Source: Chlorobiaceae bacterium (GTDB lineage: Bacteria; Bacteroidota; Chlorobiia; Chlorobiales; Chlorobiaceae). From it: 47,105 nucleotides of DNA. The notes beneath the pieces are model-generated. The model was not told where the DNA came from, searched no databases, and saw only the letters and a list, made by a program, of their open reading frames with translations. Shown one piece after another: positions 7,842-17,732 of the stretch. Both the position numbers and the translations under genes were made by a program. The DNA lies in contig JABDHK010000007.1 of assembly GCA_012972835.1 (NCBI GenBank), positions 1-47,105 on the forward strand, read 5' to 3'. Each line of letters starts with the position of its first letter. The stretch's first letter is position 1.

Positions 7842-7970
7842 ATGGTGGTTGATTGCTTTAAAGCCTTGGTAGAATTACCGCAGCCCAAGGCTCTCATCAA
7901 CATGCGTGTTGATTATAAAGTGCAAGAATTTTTCCGCAATCAGGGGAAGGGCTATCGAAAGACATCATGA
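7842..7970 (+). pseudogene. Probable BrnA-type antitoxin remnant
   Basis: A 42-codon plus-strand frame ends in LPQPKALINMRVDYKVQEFF followed by RNQGKGYRKTS. This resembles the conserved core of BrnA-type (CopG-like ribbon-helix-helix) antitoxins, where a basic PK segment, an I-x-x-R-x-D-x-x-V strand, an E-x-F helix and QGKGY follow one another. In intact BrnA proteins this is followed by QTRIN and a C-terminal helix; here the frame changes and stops. No BrnT toxin frame is visible upstream. It overlaps the end of the next gene by six bases. Recognition is from memory of the family and the match is short. Confidence 0.4.
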
Positions 7971-8855
7971 ATCCAAATTTTGTGGCAAGGAACTGGAGAA
8001 ACGCCGCATCGCCGTGATAGCCCCCAGAGTCAATAAAGCGCCGCCCCACAAATCCGCGAAATGATGGCCTCCTACAAGAGGCGTCGCTGCAATCACAAAA
8101 GCATTCAATGCCAGAAGAAAAGGAAACAAGACGGGAATGCCGCGCGCCGCATAGGCTAAGATAACCGCCAGTGCCAGATGAAAGGAAGGAAACGAAACCA
8201 GGCCCTGAATCTGCTGCAAATCAATGCTTTTCATACTGCCGTCGCGCAGAGCCAGGAAATGCTGGAGAGAAGGATTCGCCGTTTGCACGTTGAATGTGCC
8301 AAAAGCGCCCGCCGCCGGAAACAGGCCGGAAACAACCACGCAACCGAGACTCGTCAGGATAAACAGCCAAAACATCTCGCGCGCCCGATCAAAGAACCCC
8401 TTGGTAAACAGGAGTATGTACATCAAGATCAATTGGGGAAGAACGCTATAATAGGCGCAAATCAGCACAAGATGCTGGGCAACATGCGTCTTGCCCCACG
8501 CATACATCGTTGTCCAATCGAATCCCAGCAAGCGATCGGCGGTAACAAGCTCGGCATCTATTGTAGGCCGATTTCCTGCGGTCAAAAGATAACTCAACAC
8601 GCCCCCCAGAGCTACATAGACCTTCAATTGCGCTCCGGTAACGGCGAAATAGGCAAGACGGGGCTCCAGCCTTACTGTTTTGTAAACAAAGGAGATAAGC
8701 AACAGAACGGCGGTCGAAGCCGCCACACTCAGGCACGGGACAATTCTCACGTCCATGCCCGTCAACGCCAACCCCAGAATGTCCGCGACAGCCAAAACGG
8801 CAAGCAAGCCCCACGCCCAACGAATCTCGTTAGTATTACGCATGGTGGGCACCAT
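7965..8855 (-). CDS. PAP2-superfamily membrane protein (phosphatase/phosphotransferase-like)
   Basis: The 296-residue protein has about six membrane segments and two motifs of the PAP2 superfamily near its C-terminus: SFPSFHLALA (about 227-236, with the motif-2 Ser-x-x-x-His) and GGHHFADLWGG (about 264-274, motif 3 His-x-x-x-Asp). The layout resembles the inositolphosphotransferase-like (PAP2_3) branch, which includes enzymes acting on lipid phosphates in the membrane. Motif 1 (Lys-x6-Arg-Pro) is not clearly seen, so the substrate and even activity are open. The gene stands alone, separated by about 175 bases from the PucC-like gene upstream; the start ATG at 8855 may be preceded by further methionines within five residues. 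Confidence 0.72.
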   Translation of the reverse strand: MVPTMRNTNEIRWAWGLLAVLAVADILGLALTGMDVRIVPCLSVAASTAVLLLISFVYKTVRLEPRLAYFAVTGAQLKVYVALGGVLSYLLTAGNRPTIDAELVTADRLLGFDWTTMYAWGKTHVAQHLVLICAYYSVLPQLILMYILLFTKGFFDRAREMFWLFILTSLGCVVVSGLFPAAGAFGTFNVQTANPSLQHFLALRDGSMKSIDLQQIQGLVSFPSFHLALAVILAYAARGIPVLFPFLLALNAFVIAATPLVGGHHFADLWGGALLTLGAITAMRRFSSSLPQNLDS

Positions 8856-9030
8856 CGCTTACATATTGATTGAGCATAAGCCGGTGCTATAAAAGGTTAC
8901 AAGCGTGTCGACAAAATGCACAGTGAAGCTGATCATGAATCTGGAAATAGTAAGCGCATCCCGCAAGAAGGATACAATGACGATTGGTTCAGTCGCCAGT
9001 GTGTCAGACCCGTTTATTGGGCCGGCAAAA

Positions 9031-10377
9031 TCAGATTTTACGTGCAAGGGCAAGTTCCGCCATCTTTAACTCGCTTTCAGCCTCAAACGCCTCTTTAGAA
9101 ATATGCGGGAGCACCAGGCTTGCAATGGTGAATGCAACGATTTCTATTGAAAAAATTGCGACATAGGCCCAGACATACTGCCCCGAGAGATGGTAAACCG
9201 TATCAATGATAATGCCTGCTCCCAGATGGCCGATAAAAATGGCAAGGCTCTGCGCCGTACCCCAGAGTCCGATGTAGACACCACTGCGGCCAGCCGTCAT
9301 GGACATCATCATGGATATATTCGAGACGCTTGAGGCTCCAAGGCCTATCCCAGTCACCACAAGGGCAATGCGAAGGAACTGCACATCTCGGATAAAAGCT
9401 GCTACAATCAACAGACCAAAGCCAACGATACAAAACATGTTACCGATAAAAGCTCCGCGTTTCTGCCCGATGCGGTTAAGGAGAAAGCCTGTGATGAGCA
9501 TAAAAATAAGCTGGGTGCCGCCCATGGTGGGACGGAAGAGCTTGGTGGTTTCACCGACTTTCATCTTGAAAACATGAGCGCCAAATGGATCCATAACGAT
9601 TTCATTGGCAAAAAGCGCAAAAATCGAAATAAAGATATAGGAGGCAAAAAGCAGGGTTCTGGGAGATGATGAGAGCAGCATGATAGACTGAGAGAAAGAT
9701 ATAGCATGCTTGTTCTTCCCCTCTTTTACTTCGGCGTTGCGTTTCTCTATACCAAGCACGGCAGAAAGTCCGATACCAAGGGCAATCAGGCCACCGATTT
9801 CCGCAACCTTCATGAGGCGTTCAGGGGTAAAGACATCAAGAAACGATCCGACAATTCGGGTAGAAATAATGGTGGTAAGCACCATCAGAGTCCAGCTCGC
9901 TCCGGTAACCTTTCCGATATTCTCCTCCCCTACTGTATCGGCAAGCAGGGCGTAGTATGCTGTTGTGGCAACCTGCAGACCAAAGCCGAACACCAGAAAA
10001 ATAATGGCAAGCTTCAGAAGACCGATATCCTTCATCATGGCTGGAAGCATCTCGGAGAGTGCCACTCCTGCAATTTTAACTTCGTATGCCGCCGATGGCG
10101 CAAGCATGAAGGAAAAAACACAGCAGAGAAGGCCAAGCAGGATATAGGGTGTACGCTTCAGTCCAAATATTTGTGAACGATCGGAAAGGTTACCCGCCCA
10201 GACCTTGACACCAAAAATCGCCAGCAACTCCTTGAGACTTATCAGGCCGAAAACAATGGTTGCAGAAATACGAAGCTCGGTGGTCATGACCCGGTTGAGG
10301 GTATCGAGCAGAAAGCCGAGCATGATGCCAAAGCCCATCTGAAAAAGGGAGAGGCGGACAAGATTGATTCTCTTCAT
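9031..10377 (-). CDS. PucC/BCH2-family MFS protein (photosynthetic pigment-protein related)
   Basis: The 448-residue protein has about 12 membrane segments and the PucC/LhaA/BCH2 signature at its N-terminus: an N-terminal NLVRLSLFQMGFGIMLGFLL followed by DTLNRVMTTELRI. The loop WAGNLSDRSQIFGLKRTPYI is also typical. These major-facilitator relatives occur in phototrophs and are linked to assembly of light-harvesting complexes or handling of bacteriochlorophyll; the exact transported substrate is unproven. It is the strongest sign of a phototrophic host. The gene is 76 bases downstream of recD2 on the same strand. It is full length; the ATG at 10377 gives a normal N-terminus. Which of the several Chlorobi paralogues it is cannot be told from sequence alone. 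Confidence 0.85.
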   Translation of the reverse strand: MKRINLVRLSLFQMGFGIMLGFLLDTLNRVMTTELRISATIVFGLISLKELLAIFGVKVWAGNLSDRSQIFGLKRTPYILLGLLCCVFSFMLAPSAAYEVKIAGVALSEMLPAMMKDIGLLKLAIIFLVFGFGLQVATTAYYALLADTVGEENIGKVTGASWTLMVLTTIISTRIVGSFLDVFTPERLMKVAEIGGLIALGIGLSAVLGIEKRNAEVKEGKNKHAISFSQSIMLLSSSPRTLLFASYIFISIFALFANEIVMDPFGAHVFKMKVGETTKLFRPTMGGTQLIFMLITGFLLNRIGQKRGAFIGNMFCIVGFGLLIVAAFIRDVQFLRIALVVTGIGLGASSVSNISMMMSMTAGRSGVYIGLWGTAQSLAIFIGHLGAGIIIDTVYHLSGQYVWAYVAIFSIEIVAFTIASLVLPHISKEAFEAESELKMAELALARKI

Positions 10378-10453
10378 AAAACAGCACTCGTGGTTGCGGG
10401 AATATCAGGAATAGTCAGCATACGGCACGAAATATAACAAAAAAGCAGGATGA

Positions 10454-12658
10454 TCATTGCTGGAGGTTACACTCCGTTTCACCGGTAATCCTTGCAGCAA
10501 GGCCTGTAAGTCTTTGCGAAGAGCGCCTGTTGTCAATTGCCGTAGCAAGAGCTTTGGGATCGCCAATGATCATCACCAGTTTTTTAGCCCTTGTCACTGC
10601 CGTATAGATAAGGTTCCGTTCAAGAAGCGAATAGTGCTGCATGGAAAGCGGTATCACCACAGCAGGATACTCCGAACCCTGACTTTTATGAATGGTGATG
10701 GCATAGGCGAGGGCAATCTCATCAAGCTCGTTGTACTCATAGAGTACCTCTCTTTCGTCATAGAGCACCGTGAGCGAACTCTCTTCCTTGTTAACCGTTG
10801 CTATAGCTCCTATGTCGCCGTTAAAAACCTCCTTGTCGTAGTTGTTGACCATCTGAATCACCTTGTCTCCCTTTGCATAGAGAGTTCCATAACGCTCTAT
10901 TTTATGCATGGCATGAGGGTTCAATCTTTCCTGCAGAAGAGTATTGAGGGCTTTTGTGCCCAGCGGCCCCTTGTTCATGGGTGTCAACACCTGAATATCA
11001 CAGAGGGGATCAAGCTTGAAGCGTTCGGGTATTCGATTGGCGACCACTTCAAGAAGCCGACGATGAATCTCTTCCGTATTGAATGACGGAACCACATAAA
11101 AATCGGAAAGCTCTGTTCCGACAAACTCGGCAGGCAACTCTCCACGGTTGATTCGGTGAGCATTAACAATAATCCTGGAGCTTTCGGCCTGGCGGAAGAT
11201 CTCTGTGAGACGCACCACAGGAAGAACACAGGATTGAATCATATCTGCAAGCACAAAGCCAGGTCCTACTGGAGGAAGCTGGTCAACGTCACCGGCAAAC
11301 ATAAGAGCAGAACTGTCGGAAATAGCGGCCAGCAATCGGTTCATCAGCACAATATCAATCATGGAGGCTTCGTCAACAATAACAAGATCGGCATCAAGGG
11401 GATATGATGAGCCCCGTTTAAAGTCGCGGGCATAGGGATCAAATTCAAGAAGCCGGTGAATGGTTTTCGCTTCCATGCCGGTGGACTCGGAAAGACGTTT
11501 GGCCGCCCTGCCTGTTGGTGCACAGAGAAGAAATTTCAGCTTTCCTTTACCGAGAATTTTAAGAATGGTGTTGATGATTGTGGTTTTTCCAACACCAGGA
11601 CCACCAGTAATGATGATCAGCTTGCTTGAGAGTGCAAGCGATACCGCAGTGCGCTGCGATTCCGACAGCTCGATGGCTGATTGTTTTTCCGCTGCCACAA
11701 TAGCCTCAACCGGGTCGACAGTGCGCCAGGGAAGCACGCCCTGCATGATTCGGCGTATACTGCTGGCAACTCCCGTCTCTGCACGGAAAAGCGATTTAAG
11801 ATAAAAGTTTCTTGTTCCCTGATCCTCATCTGCAACAAGAGCGCCAATGGAGAGTTCTGCGCTAATCGCCTCAACAAGAATCGGTGCAGGAATATTCAGC
11901 AGCATCCTGGAAGCTTCAAATAGCTTGAGTTCAGGAATCCGGCAGTGCCCTTCAGAAGAGAGCTCCTGCAGCACATAAGAGATACCTGCCCGGGCCCTCA
12001 GCGGAGAATCAGAGGCTATGCCAATATTCCGGGCAATCTGATCGGCTGTTTTAAAGCCTATTCCCGGAATATCAATCGTCAAGCGGTAGGGATTAGCACG
12101 CACCGTAGCAACAGCTTCAGCTCCATAAGCGCGGTAAATCCGGACTGCCCGAGCCGTACCAACCCCGTGGGAGTGAAGAAACATGATAATCTCCTTGACA
12201 CTCTTCTGCTCCGTCCATGCCGCCACAATCTGCTCAAGGCGCTTTCGCCCGATACCGGGAAGTTCAAGCAGTTTTCCGGGGTGATCCTCAATAACAGTGA
12301 AAACCTCCAGGCCATAGGCACGAATGAGCACCTTTGCCAAATGTGGCCCTATACCCTTCACCATTCCTGAAGAGAGATATTTGCTTATCCCCTCAAGAGT
12401 ATCGGGAGCTATGACCGCTATATGGCTTGCCTTGAACTGCAGCCCCCAGGTTTTATCGTTCTGCCAGAGACCGACAGCCTCAATATGCTGACCAGCATTG
12501 ACGACAGCAACACAGCCAACAACGGTCACAGGTTCACGTTCCCCTTTTACAACAAGACGCAAAACACTGAAGCCAGATGATTCGCTGAAAAAGCTCACCT
12601 TTTCAACAATCCCGGTAATGCGCTCCTCACCGGCAGCGACAGATTTGCTCTCACTCAT
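10454..12658 (-). CDS. recD2: RecD2-family ATP-dependent DNA helicase
   Basis: The 734-residue product matches the long RecD2 form found in bacteria without RecBCD association. It has an OB-like N-terminal domain (about 10-85), tandem helix-hairpin-helix motifs (about 98-145 and 190-215; LLELPGIGRKRLEQI and IDIPGIGFKTADQI), a Walker A motif GGPGVGKTT (about 352-360), Walker B VIVDEAS (about 427-433), GDVDQLPPVGPG (about 457-468) and C-terminal superfamily-1 motifs including ITIHKSQGSEYPAVVIPL and YTAVTRAKK. It is a 5'-3' helicase for DNA repair. A toxin-antitoxin pair lies just upstream, 13 bases from the start. Everything needed for activity is present. Confidence 0.93.
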   Translation of the reverse strand: MSESKSVAAGEERITGIVEKVSFFSESSGFSVLRLVVKGEREPVTVVGCVAVVNAGQHIEAVGLWQNDKTWGLQFKASHIAVIAPDTLEGISKYLSSGMVKGIGPHLAKVLIRAYGLEVFTVIEDHPGKLLELPGIGRKRLEQIVAAWTEQKSVKEIIMFLHSHGVGTARAVRIYRAYGAEAVATVRANPYRLTIDIPGIGFKTADQIARNIGIASDSPLRARAGISYVLQELSSEGHCRIPELKLFEASRMLLNIPAPILVEAISAELSIGALVADEDQGTRNFYLKSLFRAETGVASSIRRIMQGVLPWRTVDPVEAIVAAEKQSAIELSESQRTAVSLALSSKLIIITGGPGVGKTTIINTILKILGKGKLKFLLCAPTGRAAKRLSESTGMEAKTIHRLLEFDPYARDFKRGSSYPLDADLVIVDEASMIDIVLMNRLLAAISDSSALMFAGDVDQLPPVGPGFVLADMIQSCVLPVVRLTEIFRQAESSRIIVNAHRINRGELPAEFVGTELSDFYVVPSFNTEEIHRRLLEVVANRIPERFKLDPLCDIQVLTPMNKGPLGTKALNTLLQERLNPHAMHKIERYGTLYAKGDKVIQMVNNYDKEVFNGDIGAIATVNKEESSLTVLYDEREVLYEYNELDEIALAYAITIHKSQGSEYPAVVIPLSMQHYSLLERNLIYTAVTRAKKLVMIIGDPKALATAIDNRRSSQRLTGLAARITGETECNLQQ

Positions 12659-12671
12659 GATAGGCTAACGG

Positions 12672-12992
12672 TTATGCACCGGCTTTCTCGACTTGACCTG
12701 GCACAACACGAGAAGCTGCCTCCAGAATAGTTGTAATGTGGGGAGCAAGATCGGCAATACGGTTGGAGCGAGCACGCACCAATACAATACCGAAAGGCAG
12801 GATTTTGATGTTTTGCTGAAACTCCAGATTTCGGTCAAGTGTGATAAATACATCACAGACGCTATATGCGCGACGAAGAAGGTCGCCATTTTTAATACCT
12901 GACCAACCAAGGCTATGGATCGTTACTATCTCATGCCCTGGTAGCATTTTCGCAAAATCAACAGGGAAATTTTCATCAAGCAATATGCGCAT
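12672..12992 (-). CDS. DUF5615-type PIN-like protein (probable toxin)
   Basis: About 106 residues starting MRILLDENFPVDFAKMLPGH, with Asp6-Glu7-Asn8 and a later VFITLDRNLEFQQ, the acidic pattern of the DUF5615/Mut7-C-like PIN nucleases. Such proteins are paired with DUF433 proteins as presumed toxin-antitoxin modules; RNase activity is inferred from the fold. The frame is open 13 codons further upstream, but family members begin at this Met, so I place the start at 12992; it then overlaps the DUF433 gene by 17 bases. The first acidic residues and the second aspartate are present, so the gene looks intact. Its place between recD2 and a peptidase suggests an inserted cassette. Confidence 0.78.
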   Translation of the reverse strand: MRILLDENFPVDFAKMLPGHEIVTIHSLGWSGIKNGDLLRRAYSVCDVFITLDRNLEFQQNIKILPFGIVLVRARSNRIADLAPHITTILEAASRVVPGQVEKAGA

Positions 12993-13200
12993 CGGCTGTA
13001 ACTGATTCATAGGCCGCATCAAGCACCGCAATAGCTTGTTCGCGTGTTACGGAAGGAAACTGATGTAAAAATTCTTCCAAAGTGTCGCCCCCCTCCAGAT
13101 AATCAAACAAGGAACGAACCGAAACACGAGTACCCATGAACACAGGAGCTCCACTGAGAATATCCGGATGGCGGTGTGTAACACTGGAAAGTATCGTCAT
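12976..13200 (-). CDS. DUF433-family antitoxin-like protein
   Basis: A 74-residue protein with the DUF433 core: HPDILSGAPVFMGTRVSVRS, then LFDYLEGGDTLEEFLHQFPS and a terminal helix VTREQAIAVLDAA. DUF433 proteins carry a small helix-turn-helix and are the presumed antitoxins of DUF5615 PIN-like proteins. The frame extends 23 codons upstream, but the ATG at 13200 has a GGAGAA ribosome binding site six bases away and gives the family's normal start. It is translated first and overlaps its partner, the usual antitoxin-toxin order. Confidence 0.82.
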   Translation of the reverse strand: MTILSSVTHRHPDILSGAPVFMGTRVSVRSLFDYLEGGDTLEEFLHQFPSVTREQAIAVLDAAYESVTADAHIA

Positions 13201-13361
13201 ATCAATTCTCCATATGTTTGGATTATACAAGCATGATAAAGGAAATATCGCGAAAGTACCAATTATCAAGAAACAATGCTCTGCTCTCTACCGTTTTGTC
13301 GTTATACCGTAAACCTCGATGAGTCAATGAAAAAACTCACCTTTTCAACAATATCTGAAAT

Positions 13362-14534
13362 TCAAGCATCCAGAAAAACGATCCCGTCAGGAAGATCACT
13401 CAACCTGAGGCCGCCCTCATCAGTAACAACAAAGGTATTTTCGATACCAATTACCCCTTTACCGGGCGCTACAAACTTGGGTTCAACCGCAATCACCTGA
13501 CCTGCCTGCAAAGGCATGCTAAACCCTTTGGCCAGCACCGGCAACTCATCGAGTTCAAGTCCCACACCATGACCAACAAATTTAGCCTGTTCACCCGGCA
13601 TACCCATGAAGCAGGAACCAAGTCCAGCATGCTCAGCCATTGAAGCTGCTGCAAGAAAGAGATCTTCACCGATTACTCCTGGCTTCATGTCCTGGCGTAC
13701 CATCTCCTGAATTTCGATCGCTACATCAAACGCTCGCTGCAATTCTGGATCAAGCGTTCCGATAACAAAGGTACGGGTCATATCGGCCATGTAACCATTG
13801 AAAACACCGACAAAATCCAAAAGAACAGGCTGATTCGGCTGAATCTCATCGCAGGATGCACCATGGGGTGAAGCGCTCGACAACCCCTTTCCTGTCACCG
13901 GACCATCAAAGAATCCGCCGTTTAACCCTCCGGAAGAGACTGCAAGACCATAGAAAAGTTCCTGGTTGAAAGCCCGCATCCGTATATATCCTTCATGTCC
14001 TGCCTTGCGGAGACGATACTCCATTTCGGCAGAGAGATCAAGCTCGCGCATCCCCGCTCTCAGAAAGTGCGGCACCTCGGCAAAAACCGAAGCAAGTTTG
14101 CCAGCACTGAAACGAAGCAGCTCAAGTTCAAGGCTCGACTTGACTGAGCGAAGCTCACGCACCATCATTGAAATATCCACAAAACTTCGCCCCGGCAACG
14201 TCCTGGAGTAATAGGTGTGCTGCTGAACCGGAACTGTATCAAACGTCATGCCTATGCATCTCTGGCCCTCACTAAAAACAGAGGCAAACTCCTTGCTTGA
14301 AGGAAAAGGGCGAATATCAGCAATCGGGCTCTCCTCCCTGGCCCGCGAGAGGCTTTTGCGCACCAGCAGCATCGGATGACCATCCGCCGGAATCCAGAGG
14401 ATGGCGTTCTGGCGAGTACCGGAGAAATAGTAGACATCAATCGGCAGGATGAAAAGAGCTGCCTGGATATCCTTGCTCCGAAGCATTCCCTGCAGCCGCA
14501 ATATCCGCTCTTGTGATTCGGTTTCTGTCAGCAT
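13362..14534 (-). CDS. M24-family metallopeptidase (Xaa-Pro aminopeptidase/dipeptidase type)
   Basis: The 390-residue protein has a creatinase-like N-terminal domain (about 1-145) and a pita-bread catalytic domain. Metal ligands are visible in order: Asp in LLDFVGVFNGYMADMTRTF (two aspartates 11 residues apart), His in VGHGVGLELDELP, Glu in VIAVEPKFV and Glu in IGIENTFVV. It should remove N-terminal residues before proline or split Xaa-Pro dipeptides in the cytoplasm. PepP versus PepQ cannot be decided by eye. It is divergent from the thiamine gene thiC, about 220 bases from the riboswitch. Confidence 0.85.
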   Translation of the reverse strand: MLTETESQERILRLQGMLRSKDIQAALFILPIDVYYFSGTRQNAILWIPADGHPMLLVRKSLSRAREESPIADIRPFPSSKEFASVFSEGQRCIGMTFDTVPVQQHTYYSRTLPGRSFVDISMMVRELRSVKSSLELELLRFSAGKLASVFAEVPHFLRAGMRELDLSAEMEYRLRKAGHEGYIRMRAFNQELFYGLAVSSGGLNGGFFDGPVTGKGLSSASPHGASCDEIQPNQPVLLDFVGVFNGYMADMTRTFVIGTLDPELQRAFDVAIEIQEMVRQDMKPGVIGEDLFLAAASMAEHAGLGSCFMGMPGEQAKFVGHGVGLELDELPVLAKGFSMPLQAGQVIAVEPKFVAPGKGVIGIENTFVVTDEGGLRLSDLPDGIVFLDA

Positions 14535-14757
14535 AGTTTCCTCTTCGATTAATGGAAGAAATAATTTTCAAAACCTGCAGCAACGCTTGGTTGGTGCTTA
14601 AGAAAAGGTAAAATTTTTATTTCTCTCTTCCGCAATGATGAGCATCATAACTCTTATTCAGCCTATCCAAAAACAATTGATTTCTGATTATAAAAATCAT
14701 GACAACCACCGATGTTTGTATAATAAAGTGAATTTCGGTATTGTGTTGTTAGATTCT

Positions 14758-14836
14758 CATCTTGGGGGTGTTCTCGCTTGAAGTGAGAGTTAACCCTTGT
14801 AACTTGATGCAGGTAATGCTGACGCAAGAAAAGATG
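14758..14836 (+). promoter_or_regulatory. TPP riboswitch (THI element) of thiC
   Basis: The thiC leader holds the conserved TPP aptamer parts in order: GGGGGTG at 14764-14770, a short P3 arm, TGAGAG then ACCCTT (14783-14797), AACTTGATGCAGGTAATGCT and GACGCAAGAA. P1 can form between CATCTT (14758-14763) and AAGATG (14831-14836). The aptamer ends 24 bases before the thiC ATG, too close for a separate rho-independent terminator, so control at translation initiation is more likely. Binding of thiamine pyrophosphate is expected to turn thiC off, as for other thiC switches. Confidence 0.92.
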
Positions 14837-14851
14837 GCCCTGCCTGATTAA

Positions 14852-16555
<1,704 letters not shown>

Positions 16556-16584
16556 GGGCGGAGTGGGGAGTAAAGAGTTGGCAG

Positions 16585-16610
16585 CGGACAGTGAGCGGAA
16601 TCACTGTCCG
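16585..16610. terminator. Perfect inverted repeat between converging thiC and tpiA
   Basis: A 10-base perfect stem, CGGACAGTGA paired with TCACTGTCCG, around a six-base loop lies between the two converging genes. There is no T-run on either side, so it may be a rho-dependent or bidirectional transcription end, or a short repeat element rather than a classical terminator. Confidence 0.5.
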
Positions 16611-16629
16611 TTACCTGGGTAAAACGTTA

Positions 16630-17385
16630 TTACACTGATGCGGCTTTGACAATAGCGGCAAAATCGTCTGCATTGAGACTGGCTCCACCAATGAGACCAC
16701 CATCAATATTTGGCATTGCAAAGAGTTCTACAGCATTGGAAGGCTTGACACTTCCACCGTACTGAATACGGACAAGCCGGAAGGCTGGCTCGCCATAGAG
16801 CTCGCCGATAATGGTACGAATAAAGAGATGCACCTCTTCAGCCTGAGCGGAGGATGCTGTTTTTCCAGTACCGATAGCCCACACCGGCTCATAGGCAATG
16901 ACAATTGCTCCTATATGGCTGATACCCGCTAAACCTTCGCGTACCTGAGTGGAAATCACGGTTTCAGTCACTCCAGATTCGCGCTCTGCGAGAGTTTCTC
17001 CAACACAAAGGATAACCTTCAATCCTTCACTCAACGCTTTTTTAATCCTGAGATTCACCGTGGCATTGGTTTCGCCAAAGAACTGACGGCGTTCCGAGTG
17101 ACCAATAATGACATAGGAACAGCCGATAGCATTGATCATTCTGGCCGATACCTCGCCGGTAAATGCCCCGTCATTTTCATAATGGCAGTTCTGCGCAACA
17201 AGCTGAACTTCACTGCCTTCAAGCAGTTGTCCTACAGCATCCAGCGCAAGATAAGTGGGTGCCAAACCAACATCACAACCTGAAAACCCTTCACCAAGTG
17301 CTTCGATAACATCCGTAGCAAGTGTTATCGATTCAGCTACGGTATTATTCATTTTCCAGTTACCAACAACAATTTTTCTGCGCAT
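16630..17385 (-). CDS. tpiA: Triosephosphate isomerase
   Basis: A normal-length 251-residue TIM barrel enzyme interconverting dihydroxyacetone phosphate and glyceraldehyde 3-phosphate. Active-site residues are all visible: Asn9 and Lys11 in VGNWKMN, His96 in IIGHSERRQ, and Glu166 in [16 protein letters not shown], the last segment being the mobile phosphate loop. The C-terminal phosphate site GGLIGGASL is intact. It functions in glycolysis/gluconeogenesis and carbon fixation product handling. The small gene upstream on the same strand ends two bases before this start, so they are probably cotranscribed. Confidence 0.97.
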   Translation of the reverse strand: MRRKIVVGNWKMNNTVAESITLATDVIEALGEGFSGCDVGLAPTYLALDAVGQLLEGSEVQLVAQNCHYENDGAFTGEVSARMINAIGCSYVIIGHSERRQFFGETNATVNLRIKKALSEGLKVILCVGETLAERESGVTETVISTQVREGLAGISHIGAIVIAYEPVWAIGTGKTASSAQAEEVHLFIRTIIGELYGEPAFRLVRIQYGGSVKPSNAVELFAMPNIDGGLIGGASLNADDFAAIVKAASV

Positions 17386-17387
17386 TT

Positions 17388-17612
17388 CTAATAATCCGTT
17401 TTAATATCACAATATATCCGATCAATCTGATCAAGAGTGAACCGGTGTTTTCCCGAACGAGCATCTTTAAGTTCAACCTCGTTGCCACCAACAGCAATAA
17501 TGGTTCCATGCCACACACGCGCCTCGTTGGTTACCAGGTTGATTTCACGATTCAACAGGCCCTGATTACCTCCAATCCTGTCCTGACGATAGATGATTTG
17601 ACGTTTACCCAT
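17388..17612 (-). CDS. Small conserved protein of unknown function, cotranscribed with tpiA
   Basis: I do not recognise this 74-residue protein by name. It has a basic N-terminus followed by short strand-like segments, [20 protein letters not shown] and then [15 protein letters not shown], a pattern like a small Sm-fold or SH3-type beta barrel with a Gly turn between strands. No membrane segment, signal or cysteine motif is present. Its stop is two bases before the tpiA start, which supports that it is translated. An RNA- or protein-binding role is possible from the barrel-like pattern only. Confidence 0.7.
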   Translation of the reverse strand: MGKRQIIYRQDRIGGNQGLLNREINLVTNEARVWHGTIIAVGGNEVELKDARSGKHRFTLDQIDRIYCDIKTDY

Positions 17613-17678
17613 AGGAGATCTGGTTTAAGTTGCTGCGAAAACGAACTCCGGAATGTACGAATTTCAGGTAAATAAATA

Positions 17679-17705
17679 AAAAAGCTCCCATCAACGAGAG
17701 CTTTC
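17679..17705 (-). terminator. Rho-independent terminator after the 17733-18371 gene
   Basis: On the minus strand AAAGCTC (17704-17698) pairs with GAGCTTT (17687-17681) and is followed by a T-rich tail (TTTATTTATT region, 17680-17670). It lies 28 bases after the stop of the upstream gene and separates it from the tpiA operon. Confidence 0.8.
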
Positions 17706-17732
17706 TTCATATAATAAAATGGTTGTGTTCTC

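Noticed and set aside
7691-7903. 70-codon minus-strand frame in the AT-rich gap
   Set aside because: No family pattern, no ribosome binding site, and it overlaps the opposite-strand frame that resembles BrnA.
8178-8873. 231-codon plus-strand open frame opposite the PAP2-like gene
   Set aside because: It runs antisense to a gene with clear membrane segments and PAP2 motifs, and its product is a Gln/Arg/His-rich shadow with no recognisable domain.
8859-9053. 64-codon minus-strand frame upstream of the PAP2-like gene
   Set aside because: It overlaps the end of the PucC-like gene and has no family-like content.
14700-14722. TATAAT-like box with TGACAA upstream, as a thiC promoter
   Set aside because: The spacer is only 13 bases, too short for a normal sigma70 promoter; the true start of the leader is not decided.
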